Assembly: GCA_946406115.1 (NCBI GenBank)
Contig: OX291543.1
Location: forward strand, 29,290,815-29,354,814
Reading direction: 5' to 3'
DNA length: 64,000 bases
Origin: Apoda limacodes
Lineage: Eukaryota; Arthropoda; Insecta; Lepidoptera; Limacodidae
Notes under the pieces: model-generated
Databases searched by the model: none
Told to the model about the DNA's origin: nothing
What the model saw: the letters and a program-made list of their open reading frames with translations, nothing else
Made by a program: the position numbers and the translations under genes
Part shown: one piece after another, positions 1 through 13,100 of the stretch
Layout of the letters: each line of letters starts with the position of its first letter
How positions within the stretch are numbered: position 1 is the first letter of the stretch

Positions 1-241
1 AAATTCGCTTGACTGTCTGACTTGATCTACACAGTTTTGTTGTTCAGACATTTTCCAAAATTTACGTAGGTACACCCTTAAAACATTTATAAATGAGCAG
101 CATTCGTGCTGATAACGTGTTGAATTATTAAAATGTTTATTATTAAAATTGTTTTAATTAATAACATATCTGGTAACCAAGTAACAGAAAAAACATACTT
201 TTGTCATAATTAAAAAATAATAATTTAGAGTAAAACCTACA

Positions 242-831
242 ACAGAGTCTGGTACCAAGGTAATCGCGCTACTGAAATCAGGGAAATACCCCTCTGACGC
301 CAAGAGCTACCGACCTATTTGCTTATTGTGCCACACCTACAAGTTATTTGAGCGACTACTGCTCAACCGACTGACACCTGCAGTAGATCCCGAGCTTATT
401 CCAGAACAGGCTGTGTTCCGTCCCGGGAAGACGTGTACGAGCTAAGTACTTAAACCTTAAGAGCTTTTTGCGGAACACCAGCCCCTGTTAGGCGACCCTT
501 CCAAAAGGCGCTGTTCACTGTGACAAAACCAGTGCCCTCCACCTGACATATATGTGCGAGCCTCAGAAGAACTACCGCCCGGCCACAAAGAATCATGGCC
601 CACATGGAAAGCGCTTAACAGGCTCAGGTGCCAAGTTGGTCGATGTAAGCAGAACACGGCCAGATAGGGATTACTCCTAAACCACTCAACCCAATGCGAC
701 TGCAACACAGCGCCACAATCTATGGGGCACCTACCGGCATGCCCCGAATGCCCGCATTCCTGCTCTGAGCGCGACCTGCAAGACGCTACGCCAAGGGCTA
801 TCAACCTCGCTGCCTCCTGGACATCAAGTAT
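242..831 (+). pseudogene. Relic of a non-LTR retrotransposon (reverse transcriptase piece plus C-terminal piece)
   Basis: Bases 242-440 translate on the plus strand to a reverse-transcriptase segment that includes SYRPICLLCHTYKLFERLL and PEQAVFRPGKTC, the usual block before the palm of LINE reverse transcriptases. From about 565 a second open stretch carries LPPGHKESWPTWKALNRLR followed by a Cys/His-rich stretch (CDC..., CPECPHSC), which is the usual C-terminal end of jockey/I-like LINE ORF2. An in-frame TAG interrupts it near 670 where a Trp would be expected. The central reverse transcriptase, including the catalytic motif, is missing, so this is an internally deleted dead copy. Clade assignment is an inference. 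Confidence 0.75.
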
Positions 832-870
832 TTAAAGGGCCATCGAGACACGAAAAGAAGAAGAAGACGA

Positions 871-1689
871 AATGTTCCACTAAGGACTGAAAATATTAGT
901 TCCATTTTAGAAATAACAAATTTGGAATTTCTAGACTTAATAGGCAATTGCATGTATAGACATTACCATTCGATTACTATACCCTATTTTTATACAAAAC
1001 TACATGTACCACCATAATTTTATTTATTTCAAAATTTTCCTATATCGAATTTAATAAGGTGAAAGAGCAGTTCCTTAGCAGTGACGTAAAGTAATATGGC
1101 AGTTTTATATGGCAAAATCTATAACCGTAGTGACTTTTGACCCTAAATAAAATTTTATTGTTTATCCCTTCAGCTATCTCAGTGAAATGAAGTCATACCA
1201 TCACTCTGCTGCAGCGTGAAGGAATAGCCTATGCCCTTACCCTTGGATTTTTAAAGTGGGGATAAAAAAAGAAAGTCACGTCTTAGTAGTCGACATGATT
1301 CAAAATGTGATTAATCATTTCTACAACGTAGGCGTGTGGCTACGTACTGACTTGTTTAGATCGTCCACATTCACTGGAACCATATATAAACAATATTTGT
1401 TTATACAAAATGCATACTCTAAACATCAAAAATTTCATATATTAACTTTGAATCACATATAGGTACCTCTAATCCATCCCTGTCGCAAAATTTTTATAAG
1501 TATTTTTTTATAGAAACCTTACCTCAAAAATATTGGTACAATTTAACCACTTGTTAGACTCCTTAATCCGTCCCTTTCGTAAAAAATATTAAAATAGTAT
1601 TTATGCTGTTATTCTCGGTACCAAAATTATGCCTATAACATTAAAAAGTCTTAACTATAAACGTTCAACTACCTCCTTATTCCTGAATA
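871..1689. other. AT-rich stretch without a recognised feature
   Basis: No recognisable coding segment, RNA gene or bounded repeat was seen. The short open frames here have no family resemblance and no splice context. Confidence 0.5.
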
Positions 1690-1976
1690 TTCTCACACTT
1701 TAGAACCTAAATGGTCGCGTACAGTGCGGTTTCAGAGAAACTTCCTCCCGCGAACGCTTAAGTTGTGGAATGAGCTCCCTGCCAAGGTTTTCTGCAAGGA
1801 CTACAGTATGGAGTTCTTCAAGAAAGAAGTTATTAGATTTCTGAAGGGTCGGCAACGCGCAAGTGATACCCCTGGTGTTGCAAGCGTCCATAGGCTACGG
1901 TGACCGCTTACCATCAGGCGGGCCGTAAGCTTGTTTGCCACCTTAGTGGTATAAAAAAAAAAAAAAAAAAAAAAAA
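1690..1976 (+). repeat. LINE 3' end with poly(A) tail
   Basis: The plus strand encodes the C-terminal end of a LINE ORF2 ([17 protein letters not shown], then a basic stretch and a conserved ending around GVASVHRLR). A conserved 3' tail with the segment ACCATCAGGCGGGCCGTAAG follows, and a run of about 24 A ends near 1976. It is a 5'-truncated insertion. The same tail recurs in at least eight other places in this window, so it is a good seed for the family consensus. Confidence 0.8.
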
Positions 1977-2090
1977 ATCTGTTCTTGAAAAATTATTTCT
2001 GAATGGCTGTCTGTATCCCATAGTGAATTAACATGACAAATTCCAGCTTCATACCTAGGTTAAGTATATCCATACTAGTCCATATCTATA

Positions 2091-2495
2091 CTCCATACTA
2101 ATATTATAAATGCGAAAATTACGCTGTCTGTCTGTCTCTTACCTATTCACGCTTATACTACTGTTCAGATTAAAATGTAATTTGGCGTGAAGATAGTCCC
2201 GGAAAAGGACATAGGCTACATGAAATCGTGAAATGTAAGTCAGTTTTTTTCATACTAATATTATAAATGCGAAAGACACTTGGTCTATCTGTCTGTCACC
2301 TATTCACGCTTAAAACCAATGTACGGATTAAGATTAAATTTGTCATGGAGATATTTTGAGTTCTGGGGAAGGACGAAGGCTACTTAAAAACTTCAAGTGT
2401 AAGTCTTTTTTTCATAATTGAGGAGTCCCCGTTGAAATCCTTGATCGATAACCGAATTTAGGGCAAGTGAAACCGCAGGCAAAAGCTAGTCTATG
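2091..2495 (+). repeat. Two nested or adjacent copies of a Helitron-like lepidopteran repeat
   Basis: Two starts of the form ATACTAATATTATAAATGCG occur at about 2096 and 2253. Each is followed by the CTGTCTGTCT stretch and a segment about a pre-accession 'gaaggac...ggctac' block. The second copy ends in GCAAAAGCTAGT near 2492. The CTAG-type ending fits non-autonomous Helitrons known from Lepidoptera. The first copy is truncated near 2240. Family assignment is from memory of such repeats. Confidence 0.55.
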
Positions 2496-2875
2496 ATATT
2501 TAAAATTGAGCCAAGTAATTTTAGCGCTAGTGACTGCAGAAACATCACTAATTGACTCGACTAAATACTCGTAGAGAGGGTGAGTATTATTTAGATGAGG
2601 TCATATAAAAGGTATTTTTTTATTAGGTTAGGTAACCACACTTTTCGATCGCTATTGCTGCTCTCTAAAGCCTGTCTCTTTACTTCATCCAATGACATTC
2701 TTTTAAATTCAAATAAAATAATAAGTACTTCTTGTAAGATTATTAGCCGGAATCCGAACTTTGAGATATTTTATTTATTTGCATGTTGAGTTTTCAAAAT
2801 TATAACGAGTAAGGTCCGACAACTTTTTGCAGTGTTTGCAATGATAAACCTGTAAAAAATAAAACTATGCATCAA

Positions 2876-3815
2876 TGCTTATGAAAGATTTAAGGAAAAT
2901 GCGGAGAACTTGTTTCTCAAATCGAGACCATTCTGTTCAAGGTCTCTGAGTGGGGACGGGAAAACTTGGTCCGATTCAACCCTACAAAGACACAAGTCTG
3001 CGCGTTCACCACTAAGAAAACCCCATTTACTGTAGTCCCACAATTCCCTCTCCGTCTCCAAGAGTATTGGGATCCTTGGTGTTGACATCTCGAGCGATGT
3101 TCAGTTCCGAGATTACTTGCTAGACAAGGTAAAGCTGGTGTCCAAAAAACTTGGTGTGCTCAACAGAGCGAAGCAATACTTCACGTCGGGACAAAGGTTG
3201 CTGCGTTACAAATCGCAAGTTCGGTCCCATATGGAGTTCTGCTGCCAACTCTGGGCGGTTGCACCCGGATACCAGCTTGGCTCTTTCGACTCGGTTCAAC
3301 GACGGGCTATGAAAGTGTTAACAATACCAAACTCACTTGCCGTGTCGAGTCCTAAAGTCTAAGGAGAGAGTTTGCATCTTTCTGTGTGTTCTACCGCTTG
3401 TACAATGGGATGTGTTCTAATGAATTGTTCGAAATGGTGCCAACGGCTACTTTCTACCATCATACGCACGAATTCATTCTCATACTTTAGAACCGAAATG
3501 GTCGCGTACAGTGCGGTTTCTTGCTCCTTCCTTCCTCCCGAAAAAGCTTGGGTTGTGGAATGAGCTACCTGCCAAGGTTTTCTCTAAGGACTACAGTATG
3601 GGGTTCTTCAAGAAAGACGCAACGCGCAAGTGATACCTCTAGTGTTGCAGGCGCCCATAGGTTACGGTGACCGGTTACCATTTAGTTTGATTTTCTTACA
3701 ATTTGTTATGCCACACAAACATTGTAATAATTACTAACATACAACTAACATGTAAGATGTGATGTGTAAGAATCTAATAACAACTATGGATCATGGTTAT
3801 CTGAAATAAAAGCAT
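2876..3815 (+). pseudogene. Decayed LINE reverse transcriptase, C-terminal half and 3' end
   Basis: Plus-strand translations in shifting frames give FNPTKTQVCAF, then GILGVDISSDVQFRDYL, then a stretch from VKLVSKKLGVLNRAKQYFT to SHMEFCCQLWAVAPGYQ. This is the segment after the catalytic core in jockey-like LINE ORF2. It continues into the same C-terminal tail as at 1690 (near 3500-3660) and ends in a TTATTATTATTA tail near 3815. Several frameshifts show it is inactive. Confidence 0.75.
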
Positions 3816-4057
3816 GATTATATTATTATTATTACAGCACGCTTTGTACAGCAAATAGAAAAAAAATCAAAATTTCAATTATTTGGGGTAAATTATCGGT
3901 CTGTGTTAATTTTAAATTTTAAAGTTGGGAAACACTGATAATTAAAAAAAATTTATGTTGTGGGCTCGTCGTTTACAATTTCCAAAAAAATATATTAAAT
4001 GAAGGTGCTTTAAGCGTTATTTTATGCATAAATAGTAGGCTATTGAATTGTTAAATA

Positions 4058-4131
4058 ATGATCTTACTCGAGATCAATAATAGAATTATAGAAGAAACCT
4101 TAACTGTAAAATATAAAAATGCACTGGCACG
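4058..4131 (+). CDS. Arpc2: Arpc2 coding exon 1
   Basis: Starts at the ATG of [15 protein letters not shown] and ends in a split codon (CG|gtgagt). It encodes residues 1-24 plus two bases of codon 25, completed by C at 6947 to give Arg. Confidence 0.95.
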
Positions 4132-7100
4132 GTGAGTACTTTTGTTGCGGTAAAAAGTTTTACAATTTTGTTTATTCGTATTCAAGTTCTGTAGTAAACA
4201 GTTATAAATCTTTATAATGTCGATTGTTTGCCATCGTTATTAATTTAGAGAAAATTTTGCTTTCATAACCCCTTTCTTAACTTGGTCAGCACGGCAAGCT
4301 TTATGGGTGGACCCACGTTGACTAACATGTATCAAAGTATTAAAGGTTGCTCTTACCGCTATTTTTTTGTTGTTCTAAGAATTACATTTGGATTTCCAAT
4401 TAACGACACTCCCGTATAATCAAGATGAGTCATAGGAACTGTCACTACATTACGACGACGTGCGGAAGTGCTGTTCCATGTAATTTATTACAACAAACAA
4501 ACTATATGAATTGTACACACGATTGATGTAATATTAGGAATATAAAGAAAATTGCAATTAATGTTAATCTTTAGGTTATTTTACTGGCTCAACCTAAGGG
4601 ACTATCCTGTCAATTTTAGCACTATGTCGTAAGCAACATCATATGATAGTCATATGATAATTTTTTGGTCTGTTTTAGGAATATTACAATATGTTAGTTG
4701 GCTAAACTAAATTTTAATAGTGATGTCACTGCACCATAAAACTTTGAAATATTAATCTCTAGTGTCACTCAGTGGTAAAATTTAAACCACCACCAGCTGC
4801 TCCCCTGTGTAGAACAGACTCCCTAAATTATCAGTAATACAACCTACTTGTATACTAAAAAAAAAGGCTTTATGTGTATATGTTGCCATAAATCCCATGA
4901 TGAAATTACAGTTTATGACATGATGCCTGTATTTCTCAAAGGGTTAGGCAAATGTATAGTGTCATACACCTCAATTTGGCAGTAATGTTTGTTATTGGTC
5001 CCATGTAATAGGGGATGAGCTTCTTACCTATTTTATGAGTAACTAATCCAGCACAATATTTGTAAAAGTTTGCATATGTGTTTTGAAAATATAAAGTGTG
5101 TTATGGAATACAGTTCAGTGAAAGTATGCTGCTTACACAAAGTGTTATATTACTATATAAACTCAATTATACTAAATGACCCTAAAATGGCTAACCACAG
5201 ATGAAGCTAGCAGTGTATTTAGGATATATTATACAATTACGGATCATTTTAGTGATTTTTGGTAATATATTTTTGCAGTTATGCAAAATTTCATGATTTT
5301 TTAATAAATTTTTTTGATATTTTATCTCAAAATATGGATGGGATTTTGTAGGCATTATTGTGATTTGTAGGTTGTTTGCTTGTCTGTATTTATTTGTAGA
5401 TACTTTTGTCTTTTACTCAATTCTTCTTATTAGTGGTTAAATATTTTCAGTACTTTTGACAACCTGTATGTTTTTGTTTTAAAGTAATGGCACCCAACCA
5501 ATGTTGTATAACCCTTGTTTTTCTATGCTTAATGTAAAAAATCAAATTTTTTGTTATTTTACTTATGCTAAAATGTCAACCGATTGTATCTCAGTGATAT
5601 ACTGCTATAACATAATTTAACTAGTTCTTGTGATTGAGTTTTTAACCTATTTTAATTATTCAAATTCAAAGCTGCCTGACGTTAAGTTAACTATGGATGT
5701 TTGTAACACCAGGTGCATTACTTACATGTTGCCGAACATTTATAACTTACATAGGGAACTATTTAGGGAAATTGATATATTAACTGTTCCTTGCCAATAT
5801 ATCTACCCTTGTATAATGTATGTACGCCAAAATTGTCACTTATTTGCTAAAACTAGTGACCTCCACAGTGTTAATACAAGGAATAAGGATAAATTTGTAG
5901 TTTGAAATGTCATCTTCAGAAGGTACATAGCTCTTTCGCAATACAAAGTATATTTTTCTACAACAAAATTCTAGAACATGTGGTTAATTTACTCTCAAAT
6001 AAATTTAAAATATATGTCAAAGATAGTTTAATGAAAAAAATGCTTGGAAAAATTAGAACTTAATTGATTTGTATTGGGGCATTTGAAATATTTTTTAAAA
6101 TTAAAACATTGCATATTATGTTATTACCTAGTGTAAGGCTATATTGTTTTTTTATATGATGTATAAAAGATTAACTGCTGAGTTTATTGCCGGTTCTTCT
6201 CGGTAGTAAAGCATTACAAACCTTCCAATCTTCTCCTCTTATATTTTGTTCCTTTACTACACACATTGTAATTAGTACAATCAAAGTTTTATTGGAGTTG
6301 CTTGAGTGTGTCATGCTCTCTCAAAGTGTCTCTGCGGTGGTGGCGTGTGTGTTGGGTTGTTACGTTCACTAAAACATGGTTGAGCTAAGCAATGGCTGAT
6401 TCATGTGTCATACCTGTGAATGGGTGCCGCCTGTGGAGGCTGGTCTGCTCTTGCAAACTTCTTTGTATTCTTAGTATTTAGTCTTACTTTTTTGTTTTGT
6501 TTATTAATACTGTAAGACATTGATTATTTCTTAGTGATGAATACATAAACTGTCTTTTTTTTTATATATTGCAATTATATACATTTTTATGTTGTGCTTG
6601 TGCTTTATATTTCATGTTTTTTATGTTTGTAATGGAAAGTGTCCTTTTATGATAGGGAGGGCATTTTCCAATATTTTAATTGGACACTGTAAGAGAAAGG
6701 GAAAAAAGAAATGCCCTTGCTGAGTTTCTTGCCGGTTCTTCTCAGTACAAGGTCTCCCGCCCTATAGACTTACGAACCGATGGCATCGTGACATTCATAA
6801 GTGCTCAATTATTGTAGCCTAAACTGAATAAATTGTATTGAATTTGAATTTGAATTGAAAAATCTAAGCACTCATCTAGTCTTAGGAATAAAATATATAT
6901 AGGTAAAATAGTATGGATCAATATTCATAGTGTTATTTTTTTCTAGCTTAAAGCCTGAGTCAATAGATGTGACAGTTGCAGACTTTGATGGTGTGCTGTT
7001 TCATATATCTAATGTCAATGGAGACAAAACCAAAGTTAGGGTAAGTTTAGTTCTGTTTAAGAGTCTTAGCATTAGTTAGTTGCCTTAGAAAATAATATTG

Positions 7101-10100
7101 AATGCGAGTGGTTAAAAGGCATTTAACTATAAAATCCATTTTTTTTTGAATTATTGCTTTTTAAATTATATGCAAATATATTTATATATACAGTACAATT
7201 CATTTATTATGACATCGAAAGGAATTGACAAACACGTCATAATAAGCGGACGTCATACAAAACATTTTGTGAAATGAAAAACCTTTTTTATGTAAATATG
7301 TATGTAGTTAAGTATTTTAATACAGAAACATAGTAAATACATATGTATACATACATATTAAATCAAATTCAAAATTGTACATAATCAGCACATTATAACA
7401 CATACAAGTGTATTTTTTACTGTAAGTAATCTGTAATTTTTGACTGCTTTTGTTTTTTCATTTTATTGTAAAAACAGTCTCTACTACTATTGTGTATAGA
7501 AGACATAGCTATGGTCAAATTATCATTTTCAATATTGCTGTGAACAAATCGTGGTAATAATTCTGCAGCTTTTAATGCCTCTTCTGCGGTAGGTAATGGT
7601 TCAAAACATTTGAATTGAATGATTGCTTAGTGCAGTCTTGTTTTTAAAAATCATTGAGATTGTCGAATGACCCACGCCAAATTCCTATGCGAGACATGAG
7701 TTAGATTCTCCATTTTCTAATCTGCATATTATTGCACCTTTCTTTTCAAATGTAAATGCTTTACGTCGTTGAGATGACATTTTTTTCACAGTAACAAACA
7801 AAAAACAATGCGTGACCTTCAAGCGTCAATTACTCACTGAGATTCAAAACAAAAACGAGCCACGTGCCGAACGTCGTCGGGAATCAACGAACATTACCGG
7901 AGGTGTAATGAATCATGTCGGTCATTATAACCAGACATAATTTATTAAAAATGGGTCATAATAAGCCACATGTCACTGTAAGGGAAGTCATTATATCCGA
8001 CTTTTTTATAAAGAATTTTATATGAAAACCAAACTTCGTGGTGTAATTACGTCATAATAACCGGTTGGTCAATATAGGCGGAGTCATAATAAACGGATTG
8101 TACTGTATTCCATATGTAAAAAAGTATTTTAGATAAGAAAAAAAAAACAAATTGTGTTGTACAAGTTTTAAGTAAGTTTTAATTAATTAAAGTAGTTTAG
8201 GATGTAACTCTGCAGTAAAAAAAAATAATTCTAGGTCAACAGGAAGTACCTATATAATTTTGATAGGTGTGTCAATATTAACACATTTAAACCCTGCATG
8301 ATCCAAAAATATGGATTGATAAAAATGTCCTTTAGTTTTTTTAATGTACATGTTTCTGAGAAAAAAAGTGTAAGTTGACAGAGACACAACAACAATTTAA
8401 AATGAGAAAATACACCATTGGAGGTCTGGTCAGTGGGTAATGACCCAACTGCTGAATCGAGGGGCGTGGGTTCGATTCCCGCACAAGACAAAAGTTTTGT
8501 TTGTCTTGAGTCTGGGAGTTTTCTATGTAAAATATGAATGTTTTTACAAAAAAAAGTGTGTATGTATTTGTATTAATTGTCTGGTATCCATAGCACAAGC
8601 TTTGCTTAGTTTGTGACCATGCTGTGTGTAATGTCCAAAAAAAGAAAGATTTATTATTATCATTCTACTGAACAACATTTACCTGCTGGAACAGCGAAAA
8701 TTAAAGAGCAGATGAGTTCACTAAAACAGCTTTAAAAAATGAAATACTATATAAATTTTTTTTTATTCCAATTCCTAATATACCTGTTAGGGTCAAATCT
8801 TGCAATCAGCTAGAACGCTCAAATTTTTTAGGAAACTCAGAATTCAATGACAATAGAATAATCAAATGCAAGCAACATCATAACATCAATATTTACCGCC
8901 ATTTATTTTGTATAGAAATTTAGTTCACAAAATGTATTTCTATTCTATGTGATGTGTTAAGGATCATGCTTATGTTGTGTACAATGTAAATAGACCAATG
9001 GAAAAATTGTGTTTTGTTGTCGCTAGGTGGAGTAATGACTGAATTGGTGGATTGAATAATTAAAGATGTCGCTACTGATAAGTTTATGCTTGAACAAGGT
9101 TATACCTATCAAGAGTAAAAATTATAAAATAAAATAAAAAAAAAATTTAAAAACCAAGTTTTTAAAAAATTAACTTAAAAGTATTATAAGCCGCCAATCA
9201 TCACAAAGCGCAAAAGCATGGGAACTTTTATTATAATACAAATAGCATTATTTAGCATTACAGAAAAAATAAATCTTTGAGGAAAAAATTGTTCTGATGC
9301 TATTCTATTGCTGTATGATAGTTGAAAAACGGGGTTTTAAATGATTTAATTACTTAAAAATTCGATTCGCGTTTTAGTTTAAGAGTTAAAATATACGGGA
9401 AATTTGTCAATTTTGGGAAGGAATGCAAAGAAAATTTAAGAAAAGATTACAATTCGACACCCTGTGTCATATTAGATCGTAAAAGCCGATAGTAGTTACA
9501 ATCAGTATATTAAAAAAGCTAATTAAATATATGAACTTAAAGTCAGTTTTTAAAGCAATATGTTGTTTAAATAATGTCTCTGTAACCAATTTCCGTGGTG
9601 CAGTCAAAGCTCCTTATTCACAGTTTTAAATTGTTCCAATATATATATATATATATAATCAGGTTATATAATTGCGGCATACACGTACGTACGTTCGTAC
9701 GGAAAGTATCGTCTTGGAATAAGGCTTTGATTAGATACCTGTAAATGTCTTATATTTATAGGTTAGTATATCATTGAAGTTCTACAAACAGCTAGAAGAA
9801 CATGGTGCAGATGAACTCCTCAAAAGAGTGTATGGACCACTCCTTACTGAACCAGAGTCTGGTAAGAGATACTTGTTAATTTTCCACATAAAATCTATAC
9901 TAATATAATAAAGCTAAAGTTTGCGGAATCTCATACAAACTGCACTACACCTAATATCTGTAATATCTTTTTTGCTACTCATAATGTGTTTTTATCATAC
10001 AGTGCTATTTACCATAGTCGCTAAACTAATATTCATCCATAAAATGGCAGTGAATTATAAAATTGCCTAGTATTTTAGGGTTCCGTACCCCAAAAAGAAA

Positions 10101-13100
10101 AAAGGAACCTTTGTAGGATTACATTGTTGTCCATCTGTCTGTTAAGACCCTTTTTTTCTCAGGAACGCGTGAAGGTATCAAGTTGATATTAACATTAAAT
10201 ACTGAAGTCTACGGTCACTTTAAGTTTTACAAAAAACTAGCTTCTAAGTAAATTAAATAAAAAATAAAATACAGTCATTTTTGTCACTTATAGTGGCGCA
10301 AATAAATCAAAACCTTGGGGTTCTTCTCGTTCACCTAGAATCATGAAATTTGGCAAGAAGCAATATGCAACATCACAAATATAAAAAAAAACCAAACCAG
10401 AAAATTTTAAAAAACACCTCACGTAATTTACGGACGCCCCCTAAGTACCACAGTCGAGCCTCCTCCGCGCCGCCGTCCTAACATGTGAGCAGTCGCATCG
10501 TACTAAATTAAACACTTTATGAACAAGAATATACCATTGTTTACAGTAGGTGTCCAATATAGCTTATGTCTATTTCCGTAACTGTAAACCCTCTTGCATC
10601 TTCATCGGAAACATGGACCACATGATTCTTAATAAGACAGTTGATTAAAATGTTGTTATCGTATTACTAGCTTTGCCGGCGGTTCCTCCCGCCCTTAATT
10701 CGGTTATCTGTGTAGGGTTTTAAGGCTATGGCATACCCTAGCAAAATCGTGCCGTTTCGACCAGTATACAAAGACATATTACACTATTAAAGCATACAAA
10801 GACTAGCACGTGACCGCACGTTAAAAATCTCGATTTTCTCGGTTTTTTGTAGGTGTAGAATTTAAATGTTTATTTATTAGCAAATTCACTTGGTCATATT
10901 AATATATATTTTATGAAATAAGAATCAAGAGAATATTACTTTTAGTTAGCTTAGCCCAAAATAAGAGTGTCGGATTTTCTTTAGAGCAAATCCACTTAAT
11001 TAAGGTTTGAACTATGACATATATATTTTTTTCACGCCAATACTGTAACAAAATTTATCAAATTCTTGCAAACTTAACTCATTTGGGTTTGCCATCACCT
11101 TAACGGCAACTCCTCAATTATAGAAAAAGAACCGACTCACGCTTGACGTTTTTTGCCTTTGTCCTTTACCGGGACTCAAACTATCTTCATGCCAAATTTC
11201 GTATTAATTGGTGCAGCGGTTTAAGCGAGAAGAGTTAACAGACAGATAGAGTTACTTTCGCATTTATAATATTAGTATCGCATGTCTAGATGTAAAATCG
11301 ATAAAGCACCGTTCCTTATTAAAAAGTAGAAACTGTTTTTCCACTAGTAATTAGATAAGTATAATTTTCATTTTTTATTGAACGAATTGAATGAAAACTA
11401 CCGAATGATTTTCATGTTCATACAATGTTAATTTATTTTTTATACCAATAAGTCGGCAGCATACAGCCCGCCTGATGTTGAGTGTAATTATAAATTATAA
11501 ATTTTAAAACTAAATTTTATTATGTGTTGGTGGTGGCCTAGGGGTTTCGATTTCACCTTGCGTCCTGTGTAGCGGAGGTTCGAGCCCGGTTGTACCAAAG
11601 AAAGAAGAAATAGACTTTCTTTATTTCTCTAGTGCGTTGATTATTTACACCACAGGCTTTTCGATGAAGAAAAACATTGTGGGGAAACCTGCACACGTCA
11701 AAAAAATGACGTATATGAAGTCTACACACAGAGCCCGCGTGCAGATTATGGCCCAAACTGCCTTTGGTAAGGGTAGGCCGAGCTCCAACAGTGGGGACGT
11801 ATGAGGCTGATAGGAAAAAGAATTTACTTTTTCTCCCATGTGAAGGTTGCGAGTTATGAGCTTCCAAAGTAGCTTTTTTTTATGTATAAAACAGCTAACT
11901 TTTATTTCATGGGATCTTAAACCTACTTAACATGAATAGATGTTGTAATAGAGTCGAATACGTTTTTTACATTATCACACATTAATTATTTTTGCGTCCA
12001 GTTATATTATTTTTAAGCTATGAAAAGCCAATAACTTTCAAAATGCAACTATAACACATTTTATCAGTTATTTTTCACAGTTTGACAGATAAGATTAAAG
12101 GTTGTTACTTTTAAAGTCGCCTTTGATAAGAGTATGAGCAATGTGATTTTTTTGTTAACGAACTGGTAAAGCGATAAGCGTCCCTTACAAACTGCGCTTC
12201 TATTAAAATAATTATGACCTTTATGGTTCAGTAATGACACTAGTTGGTAATTGAACTTAAGCACAACAGGATAATTCTCTTATATTAGTTATTTTTGGCT
12301 CTATGTTTCAGTTAGGGAAATTGGAATAAATTAATAATGTAGTTATTTAATCTTTTTTTGTAGTGCCATCTGACGTTCTCAATAAATACTTACAAAAAAA
12401 ACAAAGTAGGATAGACTTATTATCTTATTGTAAGGTCGGTCACAGGATCGTTACGAGGAAACGGCTGAGTCAAATCTAGACAACTCTGGATGCAATAACA
12501 TATTGCAAGAAGTGATATAACTTATACTGAGACCAGTAATTCGCCGCGGCTGTCATTAACAGCGGAATAAAATTTTATTAAAAAAATATCTTTATTTAAT
12601 TTAAGGAGATTTTTTAACTTTCTGACTTTATTTTAATGGTACACACCTATTTATTAATGTCGTTGGGGGCCTAGTGGTCTCGGCGCTTGCCTTTTGTTTT
12701 GTGTGGCGTCAGTCACTGCCAATGAGTGTTTTAAACGACCAAAAAGTAAAACAAACAATGTAATTCTCAACTACATTGTTTGTTCTCGTCGCTGGATTTT
12801 TAATACCATGAGAATATCTGCATACATAAAAAAAGACGTATGTATAAAAACTTTTTAACAGGGTAAAAATAATTTAAAAGGGTAAAAATAATTACTTATT
12901 TCCAAAAATCTGATCTGAATTACAGTTTAAAGTTGGTTTCATGCAAGTGAAATGTGTTATAAACTGTTAGGTACTGCAGCGTGCGGGGGCGTAAAGAAGC
13001 TGCTTCTACTTATTTCTTATTAGGTATCGGGATCTCTGCTAATAAAAAGACGACATCGGGAGTTCTTATATGTATTCAGATGTTCTTTTCAATCGCCACT

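Larger units (their letters stand above)
4132..6946. other. Arpc2 intron 1
   Basis: A 2.8 kb AT-rich intron. Recognisable contents are a decayed minus-strand copy of the recurrent LINE 3' tail at about 5671-5745 and two LINE 3'-end fragments on the plus strand (6175-6250 and 6701-6860). Elsewhere nothing coding or structured was seen. Confidence 0.6.

Noticed and set aside
457..804. Minus-strand open frame of 115 codons
   Set aside because: It is the antisense of the LINE C-terminal relic read on the plus strand; no similarity of its own.
8418..8500. A true tRNA gene
   Set aside because: Only A- and B-box-like segments are present. The cloverleaf does not close and the sequence continues into a SINE body with an A-rich tail.
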